From Mycolicibacterium parafortuitum (lineage in GTDB: Bacteria > Actinomycetota > Actinomycetes > Mycobacteriales > Mycobacteriaceae), in assembly GCF_002086815.1 (NCBI RefSeq), contig NZ_MVID01000034.1, positions 1 to 64,000 on the forward strand: a stretch of DNA of 64,000 nt, written 5' to 3'. Positions 32,823-41,577 of this stretch are shown piece by piece. A program made the position numbers and the translations under genes. The notes under the pieces are model-generated. The model saw only the letters and a program-made list of their open reading frames with translations. It was not told where the DNA came from and did no database searches. Within the stretch, counting starts at the first letter, position 1. Each line of letters opens with the position of its first letter.

Positions 32823-34241
32823 GTGCTGTTGGCCTCTTTGAACCCTGCGGCCGTGGCCGCCGGGGCCGACCTCGGTGATGCGGTGCGCATCGACGGGGTG
32901 TCGTTGAGTCGGAGTGACCTCGTCGGGGCGGCGACCTCGGTCGCCGAGCGGGTCGCCGGCGCGTCCCGGGTCGCGATCCTCGCTCGTCCGACCGCGACGA
33001 CGGTGCTGGCGGTCACCGGCTGCCTGATCGCCGGTGTGCCGTTCGTGCCGGTGCCCGCCGACGTCGGCGCGGCCGAGCGGCGGCACATGCTCACCGATTC
33101 CCGTGCCCAGGCCTGGCTCGGCGAACTGCCCGACGACACCGACGGGCTCGCGCACATCCCGGTGCGTATGCACGCGCGGTCGTGGCACCGCTACGCCGAA
33201 CCGGCGCCCGACGCCCCGGCGATGATCATCTACACCTCGGGAACCACGGGCCTGCCCAAGGGCGTGGTGGTCAGCCGCCGCGCGGTCGCCGCGGACCTCG
33301 ACATGCTGGCGCAGGCCTGGCAGTGGACCCCCGAGGACACGCTGGTGCACGGGCTGCCGATGTATCACGTGCACGGCCTCGTGCTGGGCCTGCTCGGATC
33401 TCTGCGGATCGGGAACCGGTTCGTGCACACCGGAAAGCCGACACCGCAGGCGTACGCGCACGCGGTGACCGATCTCGGCGGCACCCTGCTGTTCGGGGTC
33501 CCGACGGTCTGGTCGCGCATCGTCGAGGACGGCGACGCCGCCCGTGCGTTGGCCCCGGCCCGGCTGCTGGTCTCGGGCAGCGCGGCACTGCCGGTGCCGG
33601 TGTTCGACGGGTTGTCGGCGCTGAGCGGACATCAGGCGATCGAAAGGTACGGCAGTACGGAAACGTTGATCACGCTGAGCACGCTGGTCACCGGTGAGCG
33701 CAGGCCCGGTTGGGTCGGGGTCGCGCTGCCGGGGGTGCAGACGCGGCTGGTGTCCGACGACGGCGCGCCGGTGCCGCATGACGGTGAGTCGATCGGGCAG
33801 TTGCACGTGCAGAGCCCGACGCTGTTCGACGGTTACCTCAACCGGCCGGATGCGACCGCCGAAGTGCTCGGCGACGACGGCTGGTACCACACCGGTGATG
33901 TCGCCGCGATCGACTCCGACGGTATGCATCGCATCGTCGGCCGCGCGTCGGTCGACCTGATCAAGAGCGGCGGATTCCGTATAGGGGCAGGCGAGATCGA
34001 GACGGTGCTGCTCGGCCACGACGGCGTTCGGGAGGCCGCGGTGATCGGGGCGCCCGACGAGGATCTCGGCCAGCGCATCGTCGCGTTCGTGGTCGGCGAC
34101 GCGAACCCGGACGAGCTGATCGAGTATGTCGGCCAGCAGCTTTCGGCCCACAAGCGGCCCCGCGAGGTGCGCCTCGTCGAGAGCCTGCCCCGCAACGCGA
34201 TGGGTAAGGTGCTGAAGAAGGAACTGGCGCAATGGCTTTGA
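32823..34241 (+). CDS. fadD36: Acyl-CoA synthetase FadD36
   Basis: 472 residues of the ANL adenylate-forming family. The AMP-binding P-loop MIIYTSGTTGLPKG, the YGSTETL motif, GWYHTGDVA and IKSGGFRIGAGEIE (hinge) with the C-terminal catalytic lysine in PRNAMGKVLKKEL are visible. It activates a carboxylic acid as acyl-AMP and then acyl-CoA. The substrate is unknown; the short N-terminus suggests a small or medium acid. GTG 32823 gives the length of Rv1193 and stands 8 nt after TAGCCT, so the transcript is probably leaderless. The downstream VOC gene overlaps by 10 bp. Confidence 0.85.
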   Translation: MLLASLNPAAVAAGADLGDAVRIDGVSLSRSDLVGAATSVAERVAGASRVAILARPTATTVLAVTGCLIAGVPFVPVPADVGAAERRHMLTDSRAQAWLGELPDDTDGLAHIPVRMHARSWHRYAEPAPDAPAMIIYTSGTTGLPKGVVVSRRAVAADLDMLAQAWQWTPEDTLVHGLPMYHVHGLVLGLLGSLRIGNRFVHTGKPTPQAYAHAVTDLGGTLLFGVPTVWSRIVEDGDAARALAPARLLVSGSAALPVPVFDGLSALSGHQAIERYGSTETLITLSTLVTGERRPGWVGVALPGVQTRLVSDDGAPVPHDGESIGQLHVQSPTLFDGYLNRPDATAEVLGDDGWYHTGDVAAIDSDGMHRIVGRASVDLIKSGGFRIGAGEIETVLLGHDGVREAAVIGAPDEDLGQRIVAFVVGDANPDELIEYVGQQLSAHKRPREVRLVESLPRNAMGKVLKKELAQWL

Positions 34242-34579
34242 GATTCAGCGACTTGTGTATCGATGCCAATGACGTGAAGGCGCTGGCGACGTGGTGGTCG
34301 GAGGTGCTCGGCTGGCCCGCCGAGGACGCCGATGACGGAGACGTCGTGCTGCGCGCCCCCGCCGGCGCGCCGGACTGGCTGTTCCTGCCGGTGCCCGAGG
34401 GCAAGACGATCAAGAACCGCATCCACATGGACCTGACCCCGGACGATCAGCAGGCCGAGGTCGAGCGGGTGATCGGTCTCGGGGCGCGGCGGGTGGACAT
34501 CGGCCAGGGCGAGCAGACCTGGGTCGTACTCGCCGACCCCGAAGGCAACGAATTCTGCATCCTGGCAGCGCAAGGGTGA
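34232..34579 (+). CDS. VOC (glyoxalase-like) domain protein
   Basis: 115 residues, a single vicinal-oxygen-chelate domain: FSDLCIDANDVKALATWWSE, NRIHMDLTPDD, and VVLADPEGNEFCIL. The family includes glyoxalase I, antibiotic-binding proteins and dioxygenases. The metal ligand pattern is incomplete (HMD and EF-type residues only), so enzymatic activity is not certain. The start overlaps fadD36 by 10 bp and the stop overlaps the VanY gene by GTGA, which makes a three-gene unit fadD36-VOC-vanY. Confidence 0.78.
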   Translation: MALRFSDLCIDANDVKALATWWSEVLGWPAEDADDGDVVLRAPAGAPDWLFLPVPEGKTIKNRIHMDLTPDDQQAEVERVIGLGARRVDIGQGEQTWVVLADPEGNEFCILAAQG

Positions 34580-35238
34580 CGTCGGCACCGCGAGCGCGCG
34601 TGTCTGCCCGCCGCCGCGCCGCCGTTCCCGCCGTCACGCGCACGCTCGTCGTCCTCGGCGGCGCGCTCACGACCCTGCTGATGGCGTCCTGCGGCCGTGC
34701 GCCGGAGATCATGCTCGTCCAGACCAGCATCGCCGTCCCGCCCGCGCCGACCCCGCCCGTCGCCGCCGGTGACACCCTGACCATCGGCACCGCGGCGGTG
34801 GACACCACCGGTGGCTGGCTGCCGGACGGCATCCTGCTGTCCCCGTTCGACACCGCCAACCCGATTCTGTCGCAGCTGGATCCGGCGCTACTGAGTGCGG
34901 TGCAGGACGCCGCCCGGGCCGCGGAGGCCGACGGTGTCGAGTTGTCGGTGGCCTCCGGCTGGCGATCGAAAGGCTTCCAGCAGCGACTGTTCGACGACGC
35001 GGTCGCGTCCTACGGCAGCGTCGAGGTCGCCGCGCAGTTCGTCGCGACGCCGGAAGTCTCCAAGCATGTGACCGGTCAGGCCGTCGACATCGGCCCGCCC
35101 GAAGCCGACCGGTGGCTCATCGCCAACGGCAACCGCTTCGGGCTGTGCCAGATCTACGCCAACGAGATCTGGCACTTCGAGCGGGCTGTCGACGCCCAGG
35201 GCAACTGCCCGCCGCTGAGGCCGAACGCCGCGGGCTGA
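34576..35238 (+). CDS. D-alanyl-D-alanine carboxypeptidase (VanY family), lipoprotein-like
   Basis: 220 residues. After a basic start and a hydrophobic segment (TLVVLGGALTTLLMASCG) there is a Cys in a weak lipobox (LMASC). The peptidase motifs are VASGWRSKGFQQRLF, SKHVTGQAVDIG (His/Asp zinc ligands) and EIWHFE (zinc His and catalytic Glu region), as in VanY/peptidase M15B. It would trim D-Ala from peptidoglycan stems outside the membrane. GTG 34576 overlaps the preceding stop. An internal GTG at 34600 gives a shorter, also plausible signal sequence. Codons 6 to 25 lie inside a copy of the hairpin repeat. Confidence 0.8.
   Translation: MTSAPRARVSARRRAAVPAVTRTLVVLGGALTTLLMASCGRAPEIMLVQTSIAVPPAPTPPVAAGDTLTIGTAAVDTTGGWLPDGILLSPFDTANPILSQLDPALLSAVQDAARAAEADGVELSVASGWRSKGFQQRLFDDAVASYGSVEVAAQFVATPEVSKHVTGQAVDIGPPEADRWLIANGNRFGLCQIYANEIWHFERAVDAQGNCPPLRPNAAG
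34591..34648. repeat. Dispersed hairpin element, copy C, inside a CDS
   Basis: CGAGCGCGCGTGTCTGC (34591-34607) repeats the left end of copies A and B, and CGCACGCTCG (34639-34648) pairs with CGAGCGCGCG with one mismatch; the span is again 58 bp. It is read as codons 6-25 of the VanY-type gene, including the n-region of its signal peptide. Confidence 0.55.
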
Positions 35239-35252
35239 CCACCCGCGCCGCG

Positions 35253-36692
35253 TCAGCCGCCCGCGCCGCCGTCGCCGCCGGCCCCGCCCGCTCCGCCGGT
35301 GCGGCCGGTGGCCGACTTCCCGGACTGACCCGACTTGCCGGCGCCGCCCGACGCGCCCGCGCCGCTGAGGCCTCCGGTACCGCCGTTGCCGCCGGCACCG
35401 CCGCGGCCTCCGGTGCCGTCATCGCCGGTCTTCCCGCTGGCGCCGGACCTGCCGAACAGGCCTTTCGCGCCGCCGCGCCCCGGGTCGCCGCCGGCGCCAC
35501 CGTCACCGCCGCGGCCACCGACGCCACCGGCACCGCCGTTGCCGCCGGCCCCGACTGCGCCAGGCGAGTGGACGGTGCCGCCCGCTCCGCCGTCGCCTCC
35601 GGTACCGCCGTTCGCGCCGTCACCACCGGCGCCGCCGGTACCGCCGTCGCCGCCCTTGCCGCCCTTGCCGCCGAACAGGCCGCCGCGACCACCCGTGCCG
35701 CCGGCCCCGCCCTTGCTGCCGTTCCCACCGTCGGCGCCCGCTCCACCGGCGCCACCGGTGCCGCCGTCGCCGCCGATGGCGGAGCCGCCCCAGGCGGACC
35801 CGCCCGCGCCGCCCCGGCCTCCGGTCGCTCCGGTGCTGCCGGCCCCGCCGTCGCCGCCGTTTCCGCCCGTCGCGACCCCGTTGGCGGCGAAAGCGACGCC
35901 GCCGATCCCGCCGGCGCCGCCGTAGCCACCCAGGGCGCCGTCACCGCCGTTGCCGCCTGCTCCGGCGGTGGCGTTGCGGTCGAAGCTGTTCGCCCAACCG
36001 CCGTTGCCGCCTGCGCCGCCGTTCGGCACGTCGACGCAGCACAGCGCGCCGATCGGATAACGACCGCCGTTGCCGCCGTCCCCTCCGTCACCGGCGATGA
36101 TGTCGCCGTATCCCAGATAGGGGCCCGCTCCGTCGCCGGCCTGGGCGGCCACGCCACCGGGGACCGGGTTGACGCCCGCGGAACCGGCGACGCCGGGCGC
36201 TCCGTTGCCGCCCGCGCCGCCATTGCCCCACAGGGTCCCGCCGTTGCCGCCGGCCCCGCCGTTCTGACCGGGTGCGGTCCCGTCGCCGCCGCGCCCGCCG
36301 TTGCCGAAGAGGCCGGCGCTGCCGCCGCGGCCGCCGTTGGCGCCGGCCCCGCCGTTACCCCAGATGATGCCGCCGTCGCGTCCGTTGCAGGCGTTCCCGA
36401 CGCAGTCGGCCGGGGCGTCGGCGCCGTTGCCGAACAGCGGGCGGAACGACGGGTATCCGGCTACGGCCTGGGCGGACGCCGGGGTCGCGGACCGGCCGGC
36501 GCTGTGGGGGGCGGAGGTCGCGCACGACTCGGTCAGGGCCATGCAGTCGGCCGGCAGCGATGAGCGGGGAGTCGCCGCCGCGTCGGGTGCGAGCACCAGT
36601 GACGCGCCGATCGCTGTTCCGGCGAGCCCGGCCGCAACGACCAGACTGGCGAGGAGGGGTGATTTCGCTGATACCTCGACGGCGATGGACAC
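35253..36692 (-). CDS. PGRS-like Gly/Ala-rich secreted protein without PE domain
   Basis: 479 residues. The first about 45 residues form a hydrophobic signal sequence (SPLLASLVVAAGLAGTAIGA... DAAATP), then about 75 residues with four cysteines (CMALTESCATS, CVGNACNG), then some 350 residues of GGAGGNGG-type repeats, as in the C-terminal domain of PE_PGRS proteins. The conserved PE domain that normally precedes PGRS repeats is absent. GTG start with AAGGGATC upstream. Its export route is therefore probably the general secretory path. The gene is prone to repeat-length change and assembly error. Confidence 0.72.
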   Translation of the reverse strand: MSIAVEVSAKSPLLASLVVAAGLAGTAIGASLVLAPDAAATPRSSLPADCMALTESCATSAPHSAGRSATPASAQAVAGYPSFRPLFGNGADAPADCVGNACNGRDGGIIWGNGGAGANGGRGGSAGLFGNGGRGGDGTAPGQNGGAGGNGGTLWGNGGAGGNGAPGVAGSAGVNPVPGGVAAQAGDGAGPYLGYGDIIAGDGGDGGNGGRYPIGALCCVDVPNGGAGGNGGWANSFDRNATAGAGGNGGDGALGGYGGAGGIGGVAFAANGVATGGNGGDGGAGSTGATGGRGGAGGSAWGGSAIGGDGGTGGAGGAGADGGNGSKGGAGGTGGRGGLFGGKGGKGGDGGTGGAGGDGANGGTGGDGGAGGTVHSPGAVGAGGNGGAGGVGGRGGDGGAGGDPGRGGAKGLFGRSGASGKTGDDGTGGRGGAGGNGGTGGLSGAGASGGAGKSGQSGKSATGRTGGAGGAGGDGGAGG

Positions 36693-37017
36693 GCTGGAGA
36701 TCCCTTCTCGAAAGCCGGGGGCTGGGAGGCGCTGGTCGACTACCTGGCTTCAAGATCGTCGGGCAAGATCATAAATAACGAGGGCGTAGATAACCAAAGT
36801 GCTAGCTACCGCAAAGGCTTGTGCGGGTCACGACACGTGTCTGTCGAAACAGCCCGCCATTAACCGATCCGAGCGAAAACAGCAAATTCCGTGCGCGTGC
36901 CGACGGCCGGTGAGGTGAGGGTCGACGGCGGTGAGAAAGCGCGGGCGCGCCACGTACCGCGGCGTGCAGGCGCGAAGACACCCGCGCTCGCGAGGCGAGG
37001 CGGGTGGTTACTCCACG
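36693..37017. other. 325-bp intergenic region upstream of the PGRS-like gene
   Basis: The first about 90 bp are the leader of the PGRS-like gene. Bases 36765-36880 are AT-richer than their surroundings (ATCATAAATAACGAGG..., CGCCATTAACCGATCC) and probably hold its promoter. The right part (36930-37000) resembles a degenerate copy of the hairpin element: its right end reads GACACCCGCGCTCGCGAG, like GACACGCGCGCTCGC of copy B, but the left arm is poor. No credible gene was seen. Confidence 0.5.
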
Positions 37018-37962
37018 TCAATTTGCGTGCAGTGCCTCGTTGAGGGTGATGCCCGTGCCGTCGCGTTTGACGACCTCGACGGCACCGGTCACGGAGTTGC
37101 GGCGGAACAGCAGGTTGCTGGCACCGGAGAGTTCACGGGCCTTGACGGTCTGCCCGTCAGAGGTGGTCACCTTCGTCCCGGCCGTCACGTACAGCCCGGC
37201 CTCGATCACGCAGTCGTCACCGAGCGAGATACCCAGCCCCGCGTTCGCGCCGAGCAGGCACCGCTTACCGACCGAGATGACCTGCGTGCCGCCGCCCGAC
37301 AGTGTGCCCATGATGGACGCACCGCCGCCGACGTCGGAGCCGTCGTCGACGACGACGCCCGCCGAGATGCGGCCCTCGACCATCGAGCTGCCCAGCGTGC
37401 CCGCGTTGAAGTTCACGAACCCCTCGTGCATCACGGTCGTGCCCGCCGCCAGGTGCGCGCCCAGGCGCACCCGGTCCGCGTCGGCGATCCGCACCCCGGA
37501 CGGCAGCACGTAGTCGACCATCCGCGGGAACTTGTCGACCCCGTGCACCGTGACCGGGCCCCGGCGGCGCAGCCGCGCACGCACTCTCTCGAAGCCCTCG
37601 ATCGCGCACGGCCCGTGGCTGGTCCACACCACGTTGCTCAGCACGCCGAAAAACCCGTCGGCGTTGAGCCCGTGCGGCGCCACCAGCCGATGCGACAGCA
37701 GGTGCAGACGCAGGTAGGCGTCGTACGCGTCGGCGGCCTTGTCCTGCAGGGACGCGATCGTGGTCCGCACCAGCACGACCTCGACGTCACGGTCCTCGTC
37801 GCGGCCCACCAGCGCGGCCAGTTCGGCGGGCGCCTCGGCGACGGACAACCGCACCGTTCCCGACGGCCCGTCCGCCGTCAGCTCGGGGGCGGGGAACCAG
37901 GTATCGAGAACGGATCCGTCGGCCGCGATCGTCGCGACGCCGACGCCAGAAGCTGCAGTCAC
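37018..37962 (-). CDS. dapD: 2,3,4,5-tetrahydropyridine-2,6-dicarboxylate N-succinyltransferase DapD
   Basis: 314 residues from GTG 37962. It is the actinobacterial DapD, a trimer of left-handed beta-helix subunits, recognised by hexapeptide repeats (VRIADADRVRLGAHLAAGTT, GDDCVIEAGLYVTAGTKV). It transfers succinyl from succinyl-CoA to tetrahydrodipicolinate in the lysine/DAP pathway. The N-terminus (TAASGVGVATIAADGSVLDT) agrees with the M. tuberculosis protein; TAACCT stands 8 nt before the GTG. It is divergent from dapE, with 46 bp between start codons. The reading frame runs further upstream only through dapE. Confidence 0.92.
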   Translation of the reverse strand: MTAASGVGVATIAADGSVLDTWFPAPELTADGPSGTVRLSVAEAPAELAALVGRDEDRDVEVVLVRTTIASLQDKAADAYDAYLRLHLLSHRLVAPHGLNADGFFGVLSNVVWTSHGPCAIEGFERVRARLRRRGPVTVHGVDKFPRMVDYVLPSGVRIADADRVRLGAHLAAGTTVMHEGFVNFNAGTLGSSMVEGRISAGVVVDDGSDVGGGASIMGTLSGGGTQVISVGKRCLLGANAGLGISLGDDCVIEAGLYVTAGTKVTTSDGQTVKARELSGASNLLFRRNSVTGAVEVVKRDGTGITLNEALHAN

Positions 37963-38008
37963 GATGCAACAGGTTACCGCGCGCCCCGACCGGCTAACGT
38001 GGGTAGTT

Positions 38009-39073
<1,065 letters not shown>

Positions 39074-39082
39074 CCGCACCGA

Positions 39083-39110
39083 TAACCTGAAATACATGCT
39101 GTCGCTCTAG
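39083..39110 (+). promoter_or_regulatory. Leaderless uORF MLSL ahead of the ABC-F gene
   Basis: ATGCTGTCGCTCTAG (39096-39110) encodes MLSL and stops 41 nt before the ABC-F start codon. TAACCT (39083-39088) is 7 nt before its ATG, the spacing of a leaderless transcript. The ABC-F ribosome binding site GAGAG (39140-39144) can pair through AGAG with CTCT at 39122-39125. uORFs of this kind in front of ABC-F genes often work by antibiotic-induced stalling; the pairing here is short. Confidence 0.5.
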
Positions 39111-39151
39111 AGGATTCCGGTCTCTGTCCGCCCCTCACCGAGAGCATCCGC

Positions 39152-40771
39152 ATGCCGTCGATCATCTGTACGCACCTGTCCTTCTCCTTCGACACCGGTC
39201 CCGCGGCGACCGCGCTGTTCAGCGATCTGTCGTTCACCCTCGGCGCCGGCCGCACCGGCCTGGTCGCCCCCAACGGCGCAGGCAAGAGCACCCTGCTGCG
39301 CCTGATCGCCGGAGAACTGCGGCCCACCGCGGGCGCCGCCGGCGCCGACGGTGTGGTCGGCTACCTGTCGCAGACCCTTCCGCTGCTCGACGACCGCCGG
39401 GTCGCCGAGGTCCTCGGCGTCGCACCGGTGCTCGACGCGTTGTCCGCATTGGCGGCAGGGGATTCCGGTGACGCGGTGTTCGCCGCCATCGGCGACGACT
39501 GGGACGTCGAGGAACGCACCCGGGCCCAGCTCGACCGGCTGGGCCTCGGCCACATCGAACTCGACCGCTCGCTGCGCTCACTGTCCGGCGGTGAGGCGGT
39601 CACCCTCGGCCTGGCCCGCGAACTGCTGCGCCGCCCGGATGTGCTCCTGCTCGACGAGCCCACCAACAACCTCGACGCCGATGCGCGGCAGCGGCTCTAC
39701 GATGCGCTCGACGACTTCCGCGGCTGTCTGCTCGTCGTCAGCCATGACCGCATGCTGCTCGACCGGATGGACCGGATCGCCGAGCTGCACCGCGACGAAT
39801 TGCGGCTCTACGGCGGTGATTTCACCGCCTACATCGAAGCGCTGCAGGAATCGCGGCGCGCGGCCCAGGATGCCGTCCGTTCTGCCGAGCAGGCGGTCAA
39901 ACGCGAGAAGCGGCAACGCCAGGAAGCCCGGGAACGGCAAGAACGGCGATCGGCGGTGGCGAAACGCACCCTGGGGGACGCGGGGCTGCCGAAGATCGTC
40001 GCCGGCGCCAGGAAACGCCGGGCCCAGCAGACCGCGGGCCGCACCGACGACGTGCACGCCCGGCGCCTCGACGACGCCGTGAGCCGCCTCGCCGACGCGG
40101 AGCAGGCGGTGCGTGACGACGACACGCTGGTACTCGACCTGCCCGACACCGTCGTCCCGGCCGGACGCACGGTGTTGGACGCCAACGGGATACGGGTGCG
40201 CGTCGGGGGTCGCGAGGTGCTCACCGATGTCAGCGTGTCGGTGCGAGGCCCGGAACGGATCGCGCTGACCGGGCCGAACGGCGCGGGCAAGACCACGCTG
40301 CTGCGGGTGCTGCTCGGGGAGCTGCCGCCGGACGCCGGCACCGTCGCGACGGCCCGCGGCCGGGTGGCCTACCTGTCGCAGCGCCTCGACCTGCTCGACG
40401 ACGAGCGCAGCGTGGCCGACAACCTCGCGGCGTCCGCCCCGAGTCTGTCGCTGACCCGGCGACGGCATCTGTTGGCGCAGTTCCTGTTCCGTGGAGATGC
40501 CGTCGACCTTCCGGTGCGCGTGCTGTCCGGCGGGGAACGGTTGCGTGCGACGCTGGCCTGCGTGCTGTTCGCCGAACCCGCACCGCAACTGCTGCTGCTC
40601 GACGAGCCGACGAACAACCTCGACCTCGTCAGCGCCGAACACCTGCGGGACGCGTTGAGCGGCTACCGCGGGGCCTTCATCGTGGTCAGCCACGACGCGG
40701 CGTTCCTGGACGCCGTCGGCGTGGATCGTGTGCTGCGCCTGCAGGACGGCCGGCTGGCCGAGCGCACCTAG
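39152..40771 (+). CDS. ABC-F ATPase, possible antibiotic-resistance ribosome-protection type
   Basis: 539 residues with two ABC domains and no membrane segment. Walker A: APNGAGKST and GPNGAGKTT; signature LSGGEAVT and LSGGERLR; Walker B: VLLLDEPTNNLD and LLLLDEPTNNLD. The interdomain linker (about 230-290) is charged and helical (AVKREKRQRQEARERQERRS), the part that reaches into the ribosomal exit or peptidyl-transferase region in ABC-F proteins. Some of these dislodge macrolides, lincosamides or pleuromutilins. A leaderless 4-codon uORF lies upstream, as for antibiotic-inducible members. The stop overlaps a convergent gene by 4 bp. Not part of the M. tuberculosis order I recall. Confidence 0.88.
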   Translation: MPSIICTHLSFSFDTGPAATALFSDLSFTLGAGRTGLVAPNGAGKSTLLRLIAGELRPTAGAAGADGVVGYLSQTLPLLDDRRVAEVLGVAPVLDALSALAAGDSGDAVFAAIGDDWDVEERTRAQLDRLGLGHIELDRSLRSLSGGEAVTLGLARELLRRPDVLLLDEPTNNLDADARQRLYDALDDFRGCLLVVSHDRMLLDRMDRIAELHRDELRLYGGDFTAYIEALQESRRAAQDAVRSAEQAVKREKRQRQEARERQERRSAVAKRTLGDAGLPKIVAGARKRRAQQTAGRTDDVHARRLDDAVSRLADAEQAVRDDDTLVLDLPDTVVPAGRTVLDANGIRVRVGGREVLTDVSVSVRGPERIALTGPNGAGKTTLLRVLLGELPPDAGTVATARGRVAYLSQRLDLLDDERSVADNLAASAPSLSLTRRRHLLAQFLFRGDAVDLPVRVLSGGERLRATLACVLFAEPAPQLLLLDEPTNNLDLVSAEHLRDALSGYRGAFIVVSHDAAFLDAVGVDRVLRLQDGRLAERT

Positions 40772-41502
40772 AGCGACGGGCGGGTCGGCGCGGGCCGCGG
40801 TACGGCGGGCGGAACCGGTGCGGGTTCTGCAGGCGGTGTCGGGGCAAGCTCCTGCTCGCCGGTGTCCTCGCGCGCGGGCTCCTCGGTGTCCTCGCGCGCG
40901 GGCGCGCCGGTGTCCTCGCGCGTCGCGACCGCTTCTGCGGGCGATGCTACGTCGGCGAGACCGGTTGTGCTGGAATCGGTTTCCTCGGACAAGCCCGACT
41001 GGGCGAGCCCGGAGGCCAGCTGCGCGGGCAGTGTGAGCAGGGCGGGGGCCAACGCCGCCAACGGCGCGGCGAGCTGCTGGCCCAGCACCCCGAGCTGGCC
41101 CAGCTGGCCGACGGCCTGTCCCAGCGCATCGGCGCCGGGTGGGCTCGGCGCCGCCGTCGCGGCAACGGCCTCCGGGGCCTGCGCCATCCGGTCGGCAGCC
41201 GCACTGATCGCGTCGCCGCCGCGCTCGTCGCCGCGTTCGTAGGCCAGCGCCGCCTGGTGCAGCAGTTCGGCGATCGTCTCGCCGGCGGATCGGGCGCCGG
41301 CCACCGAACGGGACCGCCGGCCCAACGTGCCTGTCAGCGCGGTGTCGACGGCGGCGGCGATCGGTCCGTGCGACGCGGCGAGTGGAGCGGAACCAGGCGC
41401 GGATGCTCCCAGCGCGCCGAGCCCGGCGGCCACCCCGCCGTGGACCTCGGCGAGTGTTCGCACGCCGTGCGGGTCCACCGAAAGGGGCTCGGTCATCGTC
41501 AC
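40768..41502 (-). CDS. Type VII secretion-associated protein, EspC/WXG-like N-terminus
   Basis: 244 residues. The first about 100 residues (LSVDPHGVRTLAEVHGGVAA... AGETIAELLHQAALAYERGDERGGDAI) look like the helical hairpin of ESX-1 target proteins of the PF10824 type. The YERGDERGG part is a possible YxxxD/E secretion motif. The rest is disordered, Pro/Glu/Ala-rich, with 8-residue repeats AREDTEEP/AREDTGAP. A strong ribosome binding site (GGAGGTGACG) precedes the ATG. No ESX core genes are in the window, so the cognate system would be elsewhere. It ends with a 4-bp overlap with the ABC-F gene. Confidence 0.6.
   Translation of the reverse strand: MTMTEPLSVDPHGVRTLAEVHGGVAAGLGALGASAPGSAPLAASHGPIAAAVDTALTGTLGRRSRSVAGARSAGETIAELLHQAALAYERGDERGGDAISAAADRMAQAPEAVAATAAPSPPGADALGQAVGQLGQLGVLGQQLAAPLAALAPALLTLPAQLASGLAQSGLSEETDSSTTGLADVASPAEAVATREDTGAPAREDTEEPAREDTGEQELAPTPPAEPAPVPPAVPRPAPTRPSL
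40861..40925. repeat. 24-bp tandem repeat inside the type VII-like gene
   Basis: Units GGTGTCCTCGCGCGCGGG plus six variable bases start at 40861, 40885 and 40909 (about 2.7 copies). On the coding (minus) strand they give the peptide repeat AREDTGAP/AREDTEEP. This is a candidate variable-number tandem repeat. Confidence 0.75.
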
Positions 41503-41577
41503 CTCCGGAATCGTCGGTGTGTCGATCCTATGAGCCCAGAACCGGACCTCGGCGCACCAAAAGCGCTCCAGAACCGG

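Noticed and set aside
35335..35925. A 196-residue Pro-rich plus-strand frame
   Set aside because: It is the antisense of the GGAGG repeats; Gly codons read backwards give Pro. No start signal.
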